Source of the DNA: Sneathiella marina
Lineage (GTDB): Bacteria > Pseudomonadota > Alphaproteobacteria > Sneathiellales > Sneathiellaceae
DNA length: 64,000 nucleotides
Direction: 5' to 3'
Assembly (NCBI RefSeq): GCF_023746535.1
Contig: NZ_CP098747.1
Location: 2,254,501 to 2,318,500, forward strand
The first letter of the stretch is position 1. Each line of letters begins with the position of its first letter. The position numbers were made by a program, and so were the translations under genes. The notes under the pieces are model-generated. The model made no database searches and had not been told where the DNA came from. It saw only the letters and a list, made by a program, of their open reading frames with translations. Below are positions 43,566 to 52,873 of the stretch, piece by piece.

Positions 43566-45249
43566 AGGCCTAAATCCCGGTTTCATCCTGATTTTCGGCG
43601 CGCTATTGGTGCCGATCACTTCAGGTGTTGTCCGCTCATTCGTCATCCTGGCTTTACCAGTACTGGCCTTTACGCAGCTCTATTATCTGGGACTTGGTAC
43701 CTGGGGACAGTATGAGTTTTTAGGGCTTTCCATCGAAATGACGCGGATCGATCCGCTGTCCCGGATATTCGGGACCATTTTCTGTATCGCCTCTTTCATT
43801 GGCATGATCTATTCCCTGCATGTCAAAGACACCATTCAGCATTTCGTCGCGCTCATTTATATGGGCTCTGCCCTGGGTGCCGTTTTTGCCGGTGATCTGG
43901 TTACCCTGTTCATATTTTGGGAACTGACCGCCATTTCCTCCGTCTTCCTGATCTGGGCAAGCCGAACCGAACGCGCCTACAAGGCCGGCATGCGGTATCT
44001 GATCATTCAGGTGACCTCGGGTGTCATCTTGCTTGGCGGCCTCATCCTCTATTACCAGGATACCGGCTCGATCGCCTTTGAGTATCTCGGTCTCAGCAGC
44101 ATTGCAACGGGCCTTATCCTCGTTGCTTTCGGCATCAAGGCCTGCTTTCCGTTTCTGCATAACTGGATGCAGGATGCCTATCCGGAAGCAACGGTTACCG
44201 GAACGGTTATCCTGTCCGCCTTTACAACCAAGCTGGCGATATATGCCTTGGCCCGCGCCTATCCCGGCACGGATATTCTGATCCCCATTGGCGGCGTGAT
44301 GACCGTGTTCCCGATATTTTATGCGGTTCTGGAAAACGACCTGCGCCGGGTTCTGGCCTATTCACTGAATAACCAGCTCGGCTTTATGGTCGTCGGTGTC
44401 GGCATTGGGACGGAACTGTCCATTAACGGAACAGCCGCCCATGCCTTTGCCCATATCATGTATAAAAGCCTGTTGTTCATGAGCATGGGGGCGGTCCTTT
44501 TCCGCACAGGGACCATCAAGGCATCAGAACTTGGCGGGCTGTATAAATCCATGCCGGTTACAATGGTGTTCTGTATTATCGGTGCCATGTCGATCGCAGC
44601 TTTTCCGCTCACCGGCGGCTTTGTCTCGAAAGCCATGATCCAGTCCGCCGCCGGCGATGCCGGTATGCTCATCATCTGGCTGGTCATGTTGTTTGCAAGT
44701 GCCGGTGTCATGGATCATTCGGGCATCAAGGTGCCCTATTTCACCTTCTTCGCCCATGACAGTGGTATCCGGGTAAAAGAAGCCCCCATGAATATGCTGC
44801 TTGCCATGGGCATTGCGGCGTTTTTCTGTATCGCCATTGGTGTCTTCCCGGACGCGCTCTATATCCTGCTACCCTATGAGCCGACATATCAACCTTATAC
44901 GACAAGCCATGTGGTGACATCGCTCCAACTCCTGATGTTTGCCGTTCTCGCCTTTGCATTATTGATGCGCTACAAAATATATCCGCCGGAGCTGCGATCA
45001 ACCAATCTCGATTTCGACTGGTTCTATCGAAAGCCGTTGAAAGCTCTGGCCTTGGCCATTGGCCGGCTTATTGCCATCATCTGGACCTGGGTCACCGATA
45101 CCGGCACTGACTATGCGCGCAAAGTCATTACGGCAACGGCAGATACACATGGCTATGGGAAATTTATGGCAAAAACATCCTCATCAAGCGCTGCGGTCAC
45201 GCTGATTGTCGCCTTGCTGGGATTTATTGTCGTATTTCTGTATCGCTGA
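43558..45249 (+). CDS. third NuoL/M/N-like antiporter subunit
   Basis: A 563-residue membrane protein with helix-5 Glu (LFIFWELTAISSVFL) and helix-7 Lys (AFGIKACFPFLHNWMQDAYPE), plus an extra C-terminal extension with helices and a hydrophilic linker after residue 470. ATG at 43558 with GAGGA upstream; 43546 is an alternative. This is the third potentially ion-moving subunit, one more than in a standard Mrp complex. It ends the operon and converges with the next gene. Confidence 0.85.
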   Translation: MIEGLNPGFILIFGALLVPITSGVVRSFVILALPVLAFTQLYYLGLGTWGQYEFLGLSIEMTRIDPLSRIFGTIFCIASFIGMIYSLHVKDTIQHFVALIYMGSALGAVFAGDLVTLFIFWELTAISSVFLIWASRTERAYKAGMRYLIIQVTSGVILLGGLILYYQDTGSIAFEYLGLSSIATGLILVAFGIKACFPFLHNWMQDAYPEATVTGTVILSAFTTKLAIYALARAYPGTDILIPIGGVMTVFPIFYAVLENDLRRVLAYSLNNQLGFMVVGVGIGTELSINGTAAHAFAHIMYKSLLFMSMGAVLFRTGTIKASELGGLYKSMPVTMVFCIIGAMSIAAFPLTGGFVSKAMIQSAAGDAGMLIIWLVMLFASAGVMDHSGIKVPYFTFFAHDSGIRVKEAPMNMLLAMGIAAFFCIAIGVFPDALYILLPYEPTYQPYTTSHVVTSLQLLMFAVLAFALLMRYKIYPPELRSTNLDFDWFYRKPLKALALAIGRLIAIIWTWVTDTGTDYARKVITATADTHGYGKFMAKTSSSSAAVTLIVALLGFIVVFLYR

Positions 45250-45270
45250 GGGAGAGCTAAACAACCCCTG

Positions 45271-45870
45271 TCAGGATTTTGCAGACACCCGCTTTGTCGG
45301 CGCCCATTTCGTCACGGAGCGGCCATCGGCGGTGAACCGTACTTCCTGCCCGGCATTCGGCGCGGCTTCAAGGTTTGAGCTTTTGGTCGCAACTTCGGAG
45401 CCGTCGGGGAATTTGTTAAAGGCAATTTCATTCCGCGACAAGGGTCCGCCATTTTTATAGGCGCCGGCCATCTCGCCAATTGTAATTTCCGCGTTTCTTC
45501 CCCGGGCGGAGGCCGACTTGAGGGCTGAATCAAAGGACAGGATGAAGTCTAACTCGGTCAGGCTTTTGTCCTGACAGATTTGCCATACGGTATTCAAGGT
45601 CTTTTCAACATCGGCCGACGGTGCCACGGCCGTGCTTAATTCAAATCCATGTTCCAGGGCCAGGAAGGCATCCGGCTCGATGGGGCCCGCTTCTGTTGAT
45701 AGAAAAGTCGCAGGCATTAGTTTCTGTTGCTGATGGGACGCCGCGTGGAGCGCCTGGCAAAGATACAGAAGCTTGATGAGAAACGCAGTTTCCAAAGGAC
45801 GGCCGCTTTCCGCTGCCTTGAGATTAAACCAGTACAGAATATCAAAGGTTGATCTTGTTGCCGGACGCAT
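45271..45870 (-). CDS. protein of unknown function, weak Panacea (DUF4065)-like N-terminus
   Basis: A 199-residue soluble protein. The segment FDILYWFNLKAAESGRPLET, followed by AFLIKLLYLCQALHAA (together about residues 10-45), resembles the start of Panacea/SocA-like domains, but I would not claim it firmly. The ATG at 45870 has GAGG about nine bases upstream. It is convergent with the antiporter operon. If Panacea-like, it could be an antitoxin or chaperone-like protein, but no toxin gene is adjacent. Confidence 0.5.
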   Translation of the reverse strand: MRPATRSTFDILYWFNLKAAESGRPLETAFLIKLLYLCQALHAASHQQQKLMPATFLSTEAGPIEPDAFLALEHGFELSTAVAPSADVEKTLNTVWQICQDKSLTELDFILSFDSALKSASARGRNAEITIGEMAGAYKNGGPLSRNEIAFNKFPDGSEVATKSSNLEAAPNAGQEVRFTADGRSVTKWAPTKRVSAKS

Positions 45871-46021
45871 GCTGAGCCTCACTTCATTTTGAATTGCAAA
45901 CCAATCTACAAATTATTGGTTAAGTGACTATTAACATCCGGACGCGCAGCATATCCATGGGCTGCCCGGTCTTTGGAAGCCATCCGTTGGTCCGTTCACC
46001 ACCATAGCAAGATTTATTTAC

Positions 46022-46050
46022 TTGCATATAATATATTTATATGTTATAAT
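46022..46050 (+). promoter_or_regulatory. promoter before the PAS-domain gene
   Basis: TTGCAT (46022-46027), 17 bases, TATAAT (46045-46050): close to sigma-70 consensus in an AT-rich stretch, 36 bases upstream of the PAS gene. Confidence 0.55.
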
Positions 46051-46085
46051 ACATTCCTGTTCCCAACCTTGCGAGTTTGCAATTG

Positions 46086-46580
46086 ATGACGAAATATACG
46101 GATGTTGATTTCGATATCAAGAGTACGGAACTCGCAGACCTGTTGAGGTACTGGAGAGAGATAAAAGAGGATCAGACCCTCCCCTTGCGGGATCAATTCA
46201 ATCCGGCGGCCGTGCCGCAATGTTTGAAATATATTGTCTTACTGGATGTAAAGGAGCAAACACCGACATATTATATTCGCCTGGCTGGATCCGCGGTAAA
46301 TCCGGCGTATCTGGAACCGATTTCCGGCCGGTATCTGGAACATATCCTGGCGCAGAAGGACCTGGATACAATCCTACCGCAATACGAGCATACCGTAAAA
46401 TTTCGCGTCCCCACATTTATGCAGGGGTCGGCCAATATGCCGTCCAATATCCGGTTAAGTTATGAGAGATTAATTCTGCCGGCATCAACCGACGGACGTA
46501 CAGTCGATAAACTGATTGTCGGCATAAAGTTTGCCGATATCAAACAGGAGCTCCTCGACCGACCAGTGTATAAAACTTAA
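46086..46580 (+). CDS. PAS-domain protein (PAS_5 family)
   Basis: A 164-residue protein of the PAS_5 group: LLRYWREIKEDQTLPLRDQF followed by NPAAVPQCLKYIVLLDV is the family opening, and the remainder completes a single sensor fold with no output domain. Start at 46086 (weak ribosome-binding site; 46077 TTG is an alternative). It lies 81 bases before coxG and may sense a signal for that cluster, or may be unrelated. Confidence 0.72.
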   Translation: MTKYTDVDFDIKSTELADLLRYWREIKEDQTLPLRDQFNPAAVPQCLKYIVLLDVKEQTPTYYIRLAGSAVNPAYLEPISGRYLEHILAQKDLDTILPQYEHTVKFRVPTFMQGSANMPSNIRLSYERLILPASTDGRTVDKLIVGIKFADIKQELLDRPVYKT

Positions 46581-46607
46581 GTTCATCATCCGCTTGCCCT
46601 GCAAGAC

Positions 46608-46637
46608 TTGAATAGAGTAGGTTTATCCCAACATAAT
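46608..46637 (+). promoter_or_regulatory. candidate promoter for coxG
   Basis: TTGAAT (46608-46613), 18 bases, CATAAT (46632-46637), 24 bases before the coxG ATG; GGGAGAA follows as ribosome-binding site. Confidence 0.42.
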
Positions 46638-46661
46638 AAAAATTGTTGTCGGGAGAATACT

Positions 46662-47300
46662 ATGCAAATGAACGGCGAAGAATTAATCAGTGCGTCCAGA
46701 GAGCGCGTCTGGGAAGCGCTCAACGATCCTGAAATATTACGACAAGCCATTCCCGGCTGCGAGTCTGTCGAGAAAACAGGAGACGACGCCTTTGCCGCAA
46801 CGGTCAAGGTGAAAATTGGTCCGGTAAAAGCGACCTTTAAAGGAGATGTCACCTTAAGTAACATTGATGCCCCCAATGGCTACACAATTACTGGTGAAGG
46901 TAAAGGGGGAGCTGCCGGCTTCGGTAAGGGGGGCGCCGATATCACGTTGAAGGACGCCGATAACGGCACCCTTCTCGCCTATGACGTAAATGCGTCGGTT
47001 GGCGGGAAGATGGCGCAGATCGGTTCACGGCTCATCGACGGCACCGCCAAGAAGCTGGCCGGTGAGTTTTTTACCAGCTTTAACGAACTGGTCAGTAACG
47101 CAGCCTCCGATGAGGGCGAGGTTCCGGCAACGGCAGCGCCGTCATCAGATCAGTCAGAGGCACCCATCATTGCCGAGGACACCGAAGAAAAAGCGGCGCC
47201 TCAGCAACCAGAGACGCCAAGTCAGGGCTGGATGAAACCATCTATCCTGATTCCGTTGGGCATAGTGGCGGCAATTATCCTCTACTATCTGGCGGGCTGA
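46662..47300 (+). CDS. coxG: CoxG-like SRPBCC protein with C-terminal membrane anchor
   Basis: A 212-residue protein. Residues 1-150 form the CoxG/START-like fold (MQMNGEELISASRERVWEAL; GPVKATFKGDVTLSN), then a Glu/Ala/Pro-rich linker and one hydrophobic helix near residues 188-209. In characterised CO dehydrogenase systems CoxG recruits or anchors the enzyme to the membrane, and the C-terminal helix fits. GGGAGAA precedes the ATG. It is the first cox gene, 161 bases before coxS. Confidence 0.85.
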   Translation: MQMNGEELISASRERVWEALNDPEILRQAIPGCESVEKTGDDAFAATVKVKIGPVKATFKGDVTLSNIDAPNGYTITGEGKGGAAGFGKGGADITLKDADNGTLLAYDVNASVGGKMAQIGSRLIDGTAKKLAGEFFTSFNELVSNAASDEGEVPATAAPSSDQSEAPIIAEDTEEKAAPQQPETPSQGWMKPSILIPLGIVAAIILYYLAG

Positions 47301-47372
47301 TTAAAATCATTTCGCGATTGGGCTTATCAAGCCTTGACGTCGCGTTACATCATGTGGAAACTCTTTTCCATA

Positions 47373-47388
47373 AAGAACGATCGTTCTT
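47373..47388. promoter_or_regulatory. perfect 16-base palindrome upstream of coxS (TetR-operator-like)
   Basis: AAGAACGATCGTTCTT, perfectly symmetrical, lies 74 bases before coxS between a possible -35 (TTTCCA, 47365-47370) and -10 (TTAAAT, 47387-47392). It has the form of TetR-family operators. The 12-base core AACGATCGTTCT recurs at 58019-58030. No TetR gene is in this window. Confidence 0.5.
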
Positions 47389-47461
47389 AAATAAAATTGC
47401 AGGAAGTTCGACCAGCTAACATTTCGGTCGGTCGGGAATTAAACTCAGGGAGGAAGACAAT

Positions 47462-47929
47462 ATGACAACCGTTTCCATGACGGTGAATGGGAAAAACGTA
47501 TCGGCAGATATTGCGCCAAATACACTTCTCGTTCAGTTTATCAGAGACCATCTACGACTGACCGGAACACATGTTGGCTGTGATACCAGCCAGTGTGGCG
47601 CCTGTACGGTCCATGTAAATGGCGACAGCATGAAATCCTGTACAATGCTGGCTGTTCAGGCCGACGGTGCGGATGTCACAACAATCGAGGGGCTTTCCGC
47701 TGGCGGTGAGCTCCATCCGATGCAAGCCTCCTTTAAGGAAAATCACGGCCTGCAATGCGGATTCTGCACACCGGGCATGATCATGAGCGCGGTTGATCTT
47801 GTGAATCGCAACCCTAATCCTTCTGAAGAGACAATCAGATCTGAGCTGGAAGGCAACATATGCCGATGCACCGGATATCACAATATTGTCAAATCGGTTA
47901 AAGCCGCAGCGGATAACATGGGAGGGTGA
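47462..47929 (+). CDS. coxS: form II CO dehydrogenase-like small (iron-sulphur) subunit
   Basis: A 155-residue [2Fe-2S] subunit. The plant-type cluster is bound by Cys in [18 protein letters not shown] and MKSC; the second cluster uses QCGFCTPG and [11 protein letters not shown]. It passes electrons from the molybdenum site to FAD. GGAGGAAGA precedes the ATG. The order S-L-M is that of form II clusters. Confidence 0.92.
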   Translation: MTTVSMTVNGKNVSADIAPNTLLVQFIRDHLRLTGTHVGCDTSQCGACTVHVNGDSMKSCTMLAVQADGADVTTIEGLSAGGELHPMQASFKENHGLQCGFCTPGMIMSAVDLVNRNPNPSEETIRSELEGNICRCTGYHNIVKSVKAAADNMGG

Positions 47930-47932
47930 ACA

Positions 47933-50281
47933 ATGTCTGTAGAAAATGGTATTGGCGCCTCTGTCAGGCGTAAGGAAGACCAGAGATTTATTACCGGTAA
48001 CGGGAATTATCTCGATGATATGAACCGGGTAGGACAAGCACATGGATATTTCCTGCGCTCGCCCCATGCCCATGCGAAAATCAACAGCATCAATCTGGAT
48101 GCCGCAAAAGCAGCGCCTGGCGTTGTTGATATTTTCGTCGGCGCCGACATGGCCGCGGACGGTATTGGTGGCTTGATTTGCGGTTGGGGTATCACCAGTA
48201 AAGACGGGACCCCTCATAACGCCCCGCCCCATAACAGCATGGCGATTGATGCCGTGCGTCACGTGGGGGACCAGGTTGCTTTTGTTATTGCGGACAGTTT
48301 GCAGCAGGCAAAAGACGCCGCGGAGCTTATTGACGTCGATTATTCCGAATTGCCAGCCGTCACGGATATCTCCAAGGCGTTGGCAGCCGGTGCGCCGCAA
48401 ATTCACGAAGAAGCGCCGGGCAATCAGTGTTATGACTGGGAACTGGGGGACAAAGAGGCTGTTGAGGCCGCCTTTGCCAATGCCCATTCCGTATCGAAAA
48501 TTGATCTCATCAATAACCGGGTTGCACCCAATCCAATGGAACCACGCGCCGCTCTTGGTGAGTTTGATGCGGGCACAGATGAACTGACGCTGTATACGAC
48601 AAGTCAAAATCCGCATGTTGCGCGTTTGATCATGTCAGCCTTCCTGGCCATTGCACCGGAAAACAAGCTTCGCGTCGTTGCCCCGGATGTCGGCGGCGGC
48701 TTTGGCAGCAAGATTTTCGTTTATGCCGAAGAAACAGTCACTGTCTGGGCGGCGAGAAAAATCAACCGCCCGATCAAATGGACGGCTGATCGCTCGGAGG
48801 CCTTCCTGACCGATGCCCATGGACGGGATCATGCGTCACATGGTGAGTTGGCCTTGGATGCGGACGGACATATCCTAGGCTTTAAAGTATCGACCAAAGC
48901 CAATATGGGGGCCTATCTGTCGACCTTTGCCTCTGCTGTTCCGACATATCTTTATGGCACGCTGTTAAACGGGCAATATAAAATACCCTGCATCTATGTT
49001 GAGGTTCAGGCCGGATTTACCAACACGACACCGGTTGATGCCTATCGCGGTGCCGGCCGTCCGGAAGCCACCTATATTGTCGAGCGTATTATTGAAACCG
49101 CCGCGCGCGATCTCAATATGGATCCAACAGAATTCAGGATGAAAAACTTTATCCAGCCTGATGCCTATCCTTACGAGACGCCTGTCATCATGACGTATGA
49201 CAGCGGTGACTATCCGGCTAACATGAATGCCGCCAAGGCATTGATTGACTATGACGGCTTCGCCGCCAGAAAAGCCCAGTCAGAAGCCAATGGCAAGATC
49301 AGGGGCATTGGTTGCGCCGCTTATATTGAAGCCTGTGGTATCGCGCCGTCCGCTGCTGTCGGATCTTTGGGAGCTGGCGTTGGTCTTTGGGAATCTGCCG
49401 AAGTCCGGTTTAATCCCACGGGAAGTGTCACCGTCTTCACGGGTAGTCATAGCCACGGTCAGGGACATGAAACGACATTCGCGCAGATTATCTCTGACAA
49501 ATTGGGGGTTCCGATTGAAAGTGTCGAGGTGGTGCATGGCGATACGGATAAGGTGCCTTTCGGTATGGGAACCTATGGCTCGCGGTCTTTGGCCGTTGGC
49601 GGATCGGCTATTGTCAAAGCTGTTGACAAGATTGTCGAGAAATCCAAGAAAGTCGCCGCTCATCTAATGGAGGCAGCGGTCGAGGATATCGAGCATGAAC
49701 ATGGTGTGTTCTCAGTCGCCGGGACGGATAAGTCCCTAACCATGGGAGAAATTGCCTTCGCCGCATATGTCCCCCATAATTATCCGGCGGACCTTGAACC
49801 CGGCATGGCCGAAAACGCCTTTTACGATCCGCTTAACTTCACCTTCCCGGCCGGTACTCATATTGCCGAAGTGGAAATCGATCCGAATACGGGGGTTGTG
49901 GATATCGTCGATTGGGCCGCGTCCGATGACTTTGGAAACATCATCAACCCGATGATCGTCGAAGGTCAGGTCCATGGCGGTATTGCGCAAGGAATTGGTC
50001 AGGCTCTGCTGGAAGGCGTTGTATATGACGACACCGGACAGCTGGTGACCGGCTCCTACATGGATTACTGCATGCCACGGGCGGATGATTTACCAAACTT
50101 CAAGGTTGATACAACAAGTACACCCTGCCCCAGTAACCCACTCGGAGTTAAAGGATGTGGTGAAGCAGGAGCTATTGCGGCGCCTGCGGCTCTTATGAAC
50201 GCCATAACCAATGCTCTTGGTAAAGACATCGATATGCCTGCGACGCCTGAAAAGGTCTGGCGCGCAGCTCAAAGCAATTAA
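47933..50281 (+). CDS. coxL: form II CO dehydrogenase-like large (molybdenum) subunit
   Basis: A 782-residue molybdenum hydroxylase large subunit. The active-site loop reads AYRGAGR (about residues 369-375), the form II pattern; the CO-oxidising form I enzymes have AYXCSFR with Cys. The catalytic Glu is in [10 protein letters not shown] near residue 742. The cofactor-binding GGGFGSK and [16 protein letters not shown] are present. Form II enzymes have been proposed to oxidise CO slowly or to act on other substrates, so CO is uncertain here. Confidence 0.92.
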   Translation: MSVENGIGASVRRKEDQRFITGNGNYLDDMNRVGQAHGYFLRSPHAHAKINSINLDAAKAAPGVVDIFVGADMAADGIGGLICGWGITSKDGTPHNAPPHNSMAIDAVRHVGDQVAFVIADSLQQAKDAAELIDVDYSELPAVTDISKALAAGAPQIHEEAPGNQCYDWELGDKEAVEAAFANAHSVSKIDLINNRVAPNPMEPRAALGEFDAGTDELTLYTTSQNPHVARLIMSAFLAIAPENKLRVVAPDVGGGFGSKIFVYAEETVTVWAARKINRPIKWTADRSEAFLTDAHGRDHASHGELALDADGHILGFKVSTKANMGAYLSTFASAVPTYLYGTLLNGQYKIPCIYVEVQAGFTNTTPVDAYRGAGRPEATYIVERIIETAARDLNMDPTEFRMKNFIQPDAYPYETPVIMTYDSGDYPANMNAAKALIDYDGFAARKAQSEANGKIRGIGCAAYIEACGIAPSAAVGSLGAGVGLWESAEVRFNPTGSVTVFTGSHSHGQGHETTFAQIISDKLGVPIESVEVVHGDTDKVPFGMGTYGSRSLAVGGSAIVKAVDKIVEKSKKVAAHLMEAAVEDIEHEHGVFSVAGTDKSLTMGEIAFAAYVPHNYPADLEPGMAENAFYDPLNFTFPAGTHIAEVEIDPNTGVVDIVDWAASDDFGNIINPMIVEGQVHGGIAQGIGQALLEGVVYDDTGQLVTGSYMDYCMPRADDLPNFKVDTTSTPCPSNPLGVKGCGEAGAIAAPAALMNAITNALGKDIDMPATPEKVWRAAQSN

Positions 50282-50296
50282 GAAGGGAAAACTTCA

Positions 50297-51082
50297 ATGT
50301 ACTCTTTCGATTATGAACGCCCTTCTGGGGTAAATGACGCGGCTTCCTCCCTCGGTGAGGATGACAAGTTGCTGGCCGGTGGCCAGACACTGATACCGAC
50401 GTTGAAACTTCGTCTTGCGCAAGTTGGCAAGTTGGTTGATTTGGCAGGTATTGATGAGCTCAAGGGCATTTCCTCCAACGGAAGTGAACTCAGCATTGGT
50501 GCCATGACGACGCATGTTGACGTGGCCTCCTCCGCTGAGGTTAAATCCGGCATTCCGGCTCTCGCCTCCCTCGCCTCCCATATTGGCGACGCGCAAGTGA
50601 GAAACCGGGGAACAATTGGCGGATCAATTTCCAACAATGACCCGGCGGCTGATTATCCATCGGCTCTGGTCGCTCTGGGCGCCACCGTCCATACCAGCAA
50701 GCGCAGCATTTCTGCCGAAGACTTTTTCGTGGATTTGTTTGAAACCGCCTTGGAAGAGGATGAAATCGTTACAAAGGTTTCTTTCCCGATCCCGGAGAAG
50801 GCTGCCTATGCGAAATTCCCGAACCCGGCATCACGCTATGCTCTGGTTGGTGTTTTTGTCGCTAAATCAGCCAATGGCACCAAAGTTGCCGTAACCGGCG
50901 CCGGGCCTTGCGTGTTCCGTCAGTCTGATATGGAAGCCGCTCTGGACTCCGACTTTTCGGCAGGCGCCGTTTCAGGTATAGCAACCGACGCCTCAGGATT
51001 AAACTCGGATATTCATGCGTCTGCGGAATATCGTTCAAACCTGATTTCGGTTATGGCGTCACGGGCTGTCGCCTCAGCCTGA
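50297..51082 (+). CDS. coxM: form II CO dehydrogenase-like medium (FAD) subunit
   Basis: A 261-residue flavin-binding subunit. AGGQTLIP (about residues 31-38) and TIGGSISNNDPAADYPSAL near 110-128 are the FAD-binding blocks of this family. AGAAGGGA is in front of the ATG. It completes the S-L-M enzyme and is followed by a hairpin before coxD. Confidence 0.9.
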   Translation: MYSFDYERPSGVNDAASSLGEDDKLLAGGQTLIPTLKLRLAQVGKLVDLAGIDELKGISSNGSELSIGAMTTHVDVASSAEVKSGIPALASLASHIGDAQVRNRGTIGGSISNNDPAADYPSALVALGATVHTSKRSISAEDFFVDLFETALEEDEIVTKVSFPIPEKAAYAKFPNPASRYALVGVFVAKSANGTKVAVTGAGPCVFRQSDMEAALDSDFSAGAVSGIATDASGLNSDIHASAEYRSNLISVMASRAVASA

Positions 51083-51108
51083 TTGGTGTTGAGTTTATTA
51101 CAATGATC

Positions 51109-51133
51109 AAGGGGAAGCTTCGGCTTCCCCTTA
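51109..51133 (+). terminator. GC-rich hairpin after coxM
   Basis: AAGGGGAAG (51109-51117) pairs with CTTCCCCTT across CTTCGG. Only a short T stretch follows (AGCTGTTTG), so it may reduce rather than stop readthrough into coxD. Confidence 0.5.
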
Positions 51134-51231
51134 GCTGTTTGTGACGCCCGTACCATTCCTGTAGTTTCTTTGTTGCTAGAATTGCCGAAATAAGCTCAGC
51201 CAGATATTGTCACCTTGAATTAACCGATTGG

Positions 51232-52158
51232 ATGCCCGAAAAAATGTCAAACACCCTTCCGCAAAGCATCGATGATGTACAAAGCATGCTCCGGGACGCC
51301 AATTACGTTGCCGATCGAAGTCTTGCGACGATCCTGTTCCTGTCTCTCAAAATGGGACGCCCGCTTTTTCTGGAAGGGGAAGCCGGTGTCGGGAAAACAG
51401 AAATTGCAAAAGTTCTGGCAGACCAGCTGGATCGCCCGCTCATAAGGCTGCAATGTTATGAAGGGCTGGATGTCAGTTCTGCTGTTTATGAATGGAACTA
51501 TGCCCGGCAAATGATTGAAATTCGTCTGGCCGAGGCCGCCAATGACGCCAACAAGGATGATCTGGTCAGCGAAATTTTTTCCGAAAAATTCCTGATCAAG
51601 CGTCCTCTCCTCAACGCCCTTGAAGGCAGTGCCGGGAAAGCCCCGGTGTTGCTGATCGATGAACTGGACAGAACGGACGAACCGTTTGAAGCCTATTTGC
51701 TGGAAATACTGTCGGATTTTCAGGTTACAATACCGGAGATGGGCACCATCAAGGCCGATGAAACGCCGATTGTTATTATTACGTCCAACAGAACCCGCGA
51801 AATCCATGATGCCTTGAAACGCCGCTGCCTTTATCACTGGGTTGACTATCCCAACGCAGAGCGGGAAAAGGAAATTATCGCGCTTAAAGTCCCGGGGGCG
51901 GATGTTCGGCTGTCGGAACAAATCGTTGAATTTATTCAGGCCCTGCGAAAAGATCCAAACCTGTTCAAACTCCCCGGTATTGCCGAAAGTCTGGACTGGA
52001 CAAGTGCGCTCACAGAACTAAATGTCATTTCCCTTGATCCGGATGTCATTAATGACACCTTGGGTGTCCTGTTGAAGTACCAGGACGATATTACCAAGAT
52101 CCAGGGCAGTGAAGCGGCGGAGATCATCCATCAGATTAACCAGGAAATTGACCAGTAA
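51232..52158 (+). CDS. coxD: CoxD-like MoxR AAA+ ATPase
   Basis: A 308-residue AAA+ ATPase. Walker A GEAGVGKT is at about residues 50-57, Walker B LLIDELDRTDEPFEAYLLEILSDF near 141-163, sensor 1 VIITSNRTREIHDALKRRC near 178. CoxD-type ATPases, with the VWA protein CoxE, insert sulphur and copper or otherwise activate the molybdenum site. A second ATG at 51244 is possible. The gene is 150 bases after coxM. Confidence 0.88.
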   Translation: MPEKMSNTLPQSIDDVQSMLRDANYVADRSLATILFLSLKMGRPLFLEGEAGVGKTEIAKVLADQLDRPLIRLQCYEGLDVSSAVYEWNYARQMIEIRLAEAANDANKDDLVSEIFSEKFLIKRPLLNALEGSAGKAPVLLIDELDRTDEPFEAYLLEILSDFQVTIPEMGTIKADETPIVIITSNRTREIHDALKRRCLYHWVDYPNAEREKEIIALKVPGADVRLSEQIVEFIQALRKDPNLFKLPGIAESLDWTSALTELNVISLDPDVINDTLGVLLKYQDDITKIQGSEAAEIIHQINQEIDQ

Positions 52159-52159
52159 A

Positions 52160-52873
52160 ATGAGCGGGACGAAACGAAATCTGGCTATTTTTGATATCGA
52201 CGGAACAATCATGCATTCCGCCGGTCACGATGTCAGCTTGTTTCGTGAAGCACATGCGCGCCATATCCCCGAAGACAGCATGACAGCGCATTGGGGCAAT
52301 TTCAGCCAGATGACCGACTATGCCATTAACAACGAGTTTTTTGACCGGGTCCATGGGCGCGCGCCTACGGATGAAGAGCTCAATGCCATAAAATCGACAT
52401 TTATTACCCTGGTAAAAGACGCGCATACCGCCCGTCCGGAGATTTTCTCACCGGTGCTGGGCGCCCTTCACGCCATCGAGAGCTTATCGGGCCATACGGA
52501 CTGGGCTGTCGGTTTTGCCTCCGGTGGCTGGGAGATATCGGCAACTTATAAACTTGCCTCAATGGGCATCGATGCCGATGCCTACCCGACAGCCTTTGGC
52601 GATGCCCATGCGGATCGGCTGACGCTTGTGCAAAGTGCGATTGATGCGGCAAAAGAAACCCATAACCGCGATGGCTTTGATCATGTTGTCTCCGTCGGGG
52701 ATGGCCTGTGGGATATTGCGGCGGCGCGCGATCTGAACCTGCCCTTTATCGGTATCTCCTCCTGGGTATCTCGCGATACCCTATTGGAAGCCGGCGCCCA
52801 TGATGTCCTCGATCATTTCGAGGATTACGCAGCCTTTGAACAGATATTACTGAATTCACGGGTTCCGGACTGA
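52160..52873 (+). CDS. HAD-superfamily hydrolase inserted between coxD and coxE
   Basis: A 237-residue HAD phosphatase from the ATG at 52160, one base after the coxD stop (the longer reading overlaps coxD). The catalytic motif FDIDGT has Asp12 and Asp14; the cap domain follows, and the late acidic motif SVGDGLWDIAAARDL lies near residue 176. Its stop TGA overlaps the coxE ATG by one base. Placement inside the tightly packed coxD-coxE pair suggests a function in the cluster, such as phosphoester removal, but the substrate is unknown. Confidence 0.82.
   Translation: MSGTKRNLAIFDIDGTIMHSAGHDVSLFREAHARHIPEDSMTAHWGNFSQMTDYAINNEFFDRVHGRAPTDEELNAIKSTFITLVKDAHTARPEIFSPVLGALHAIESLSGHTDWAVGFASGGWEISATYKLASMGIDADAYPTAFGDAHADRLTLVQSAIDAAKETHNRDGFDHVVSVGDGLWDIAAARDLNLPFIGISSWVSRDTLLEAGAHDVLDHFEDYAAFEQILLNSRVPD

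Noticed and set aside
43720-44160. A 146-codon antisense frame in the third antiporter gene
   Set aside because: Same reason: complement of membrane-protein codons, with no independent support.
47552-48616. A 354-codon open frame antisense to coxS and coxL
   Set aside because: It overlaps two strongly supported genes whose motifs are complete, has no recognisable domain and is explained by the codon pattern of the real strand.
46662-51082. Calling the cox genes a form I (proved) CO dehydrogenase
   Set aside because: The active-site loop AYRGAGR and the order S-L-M are form II; the form I Cys loop is absent.
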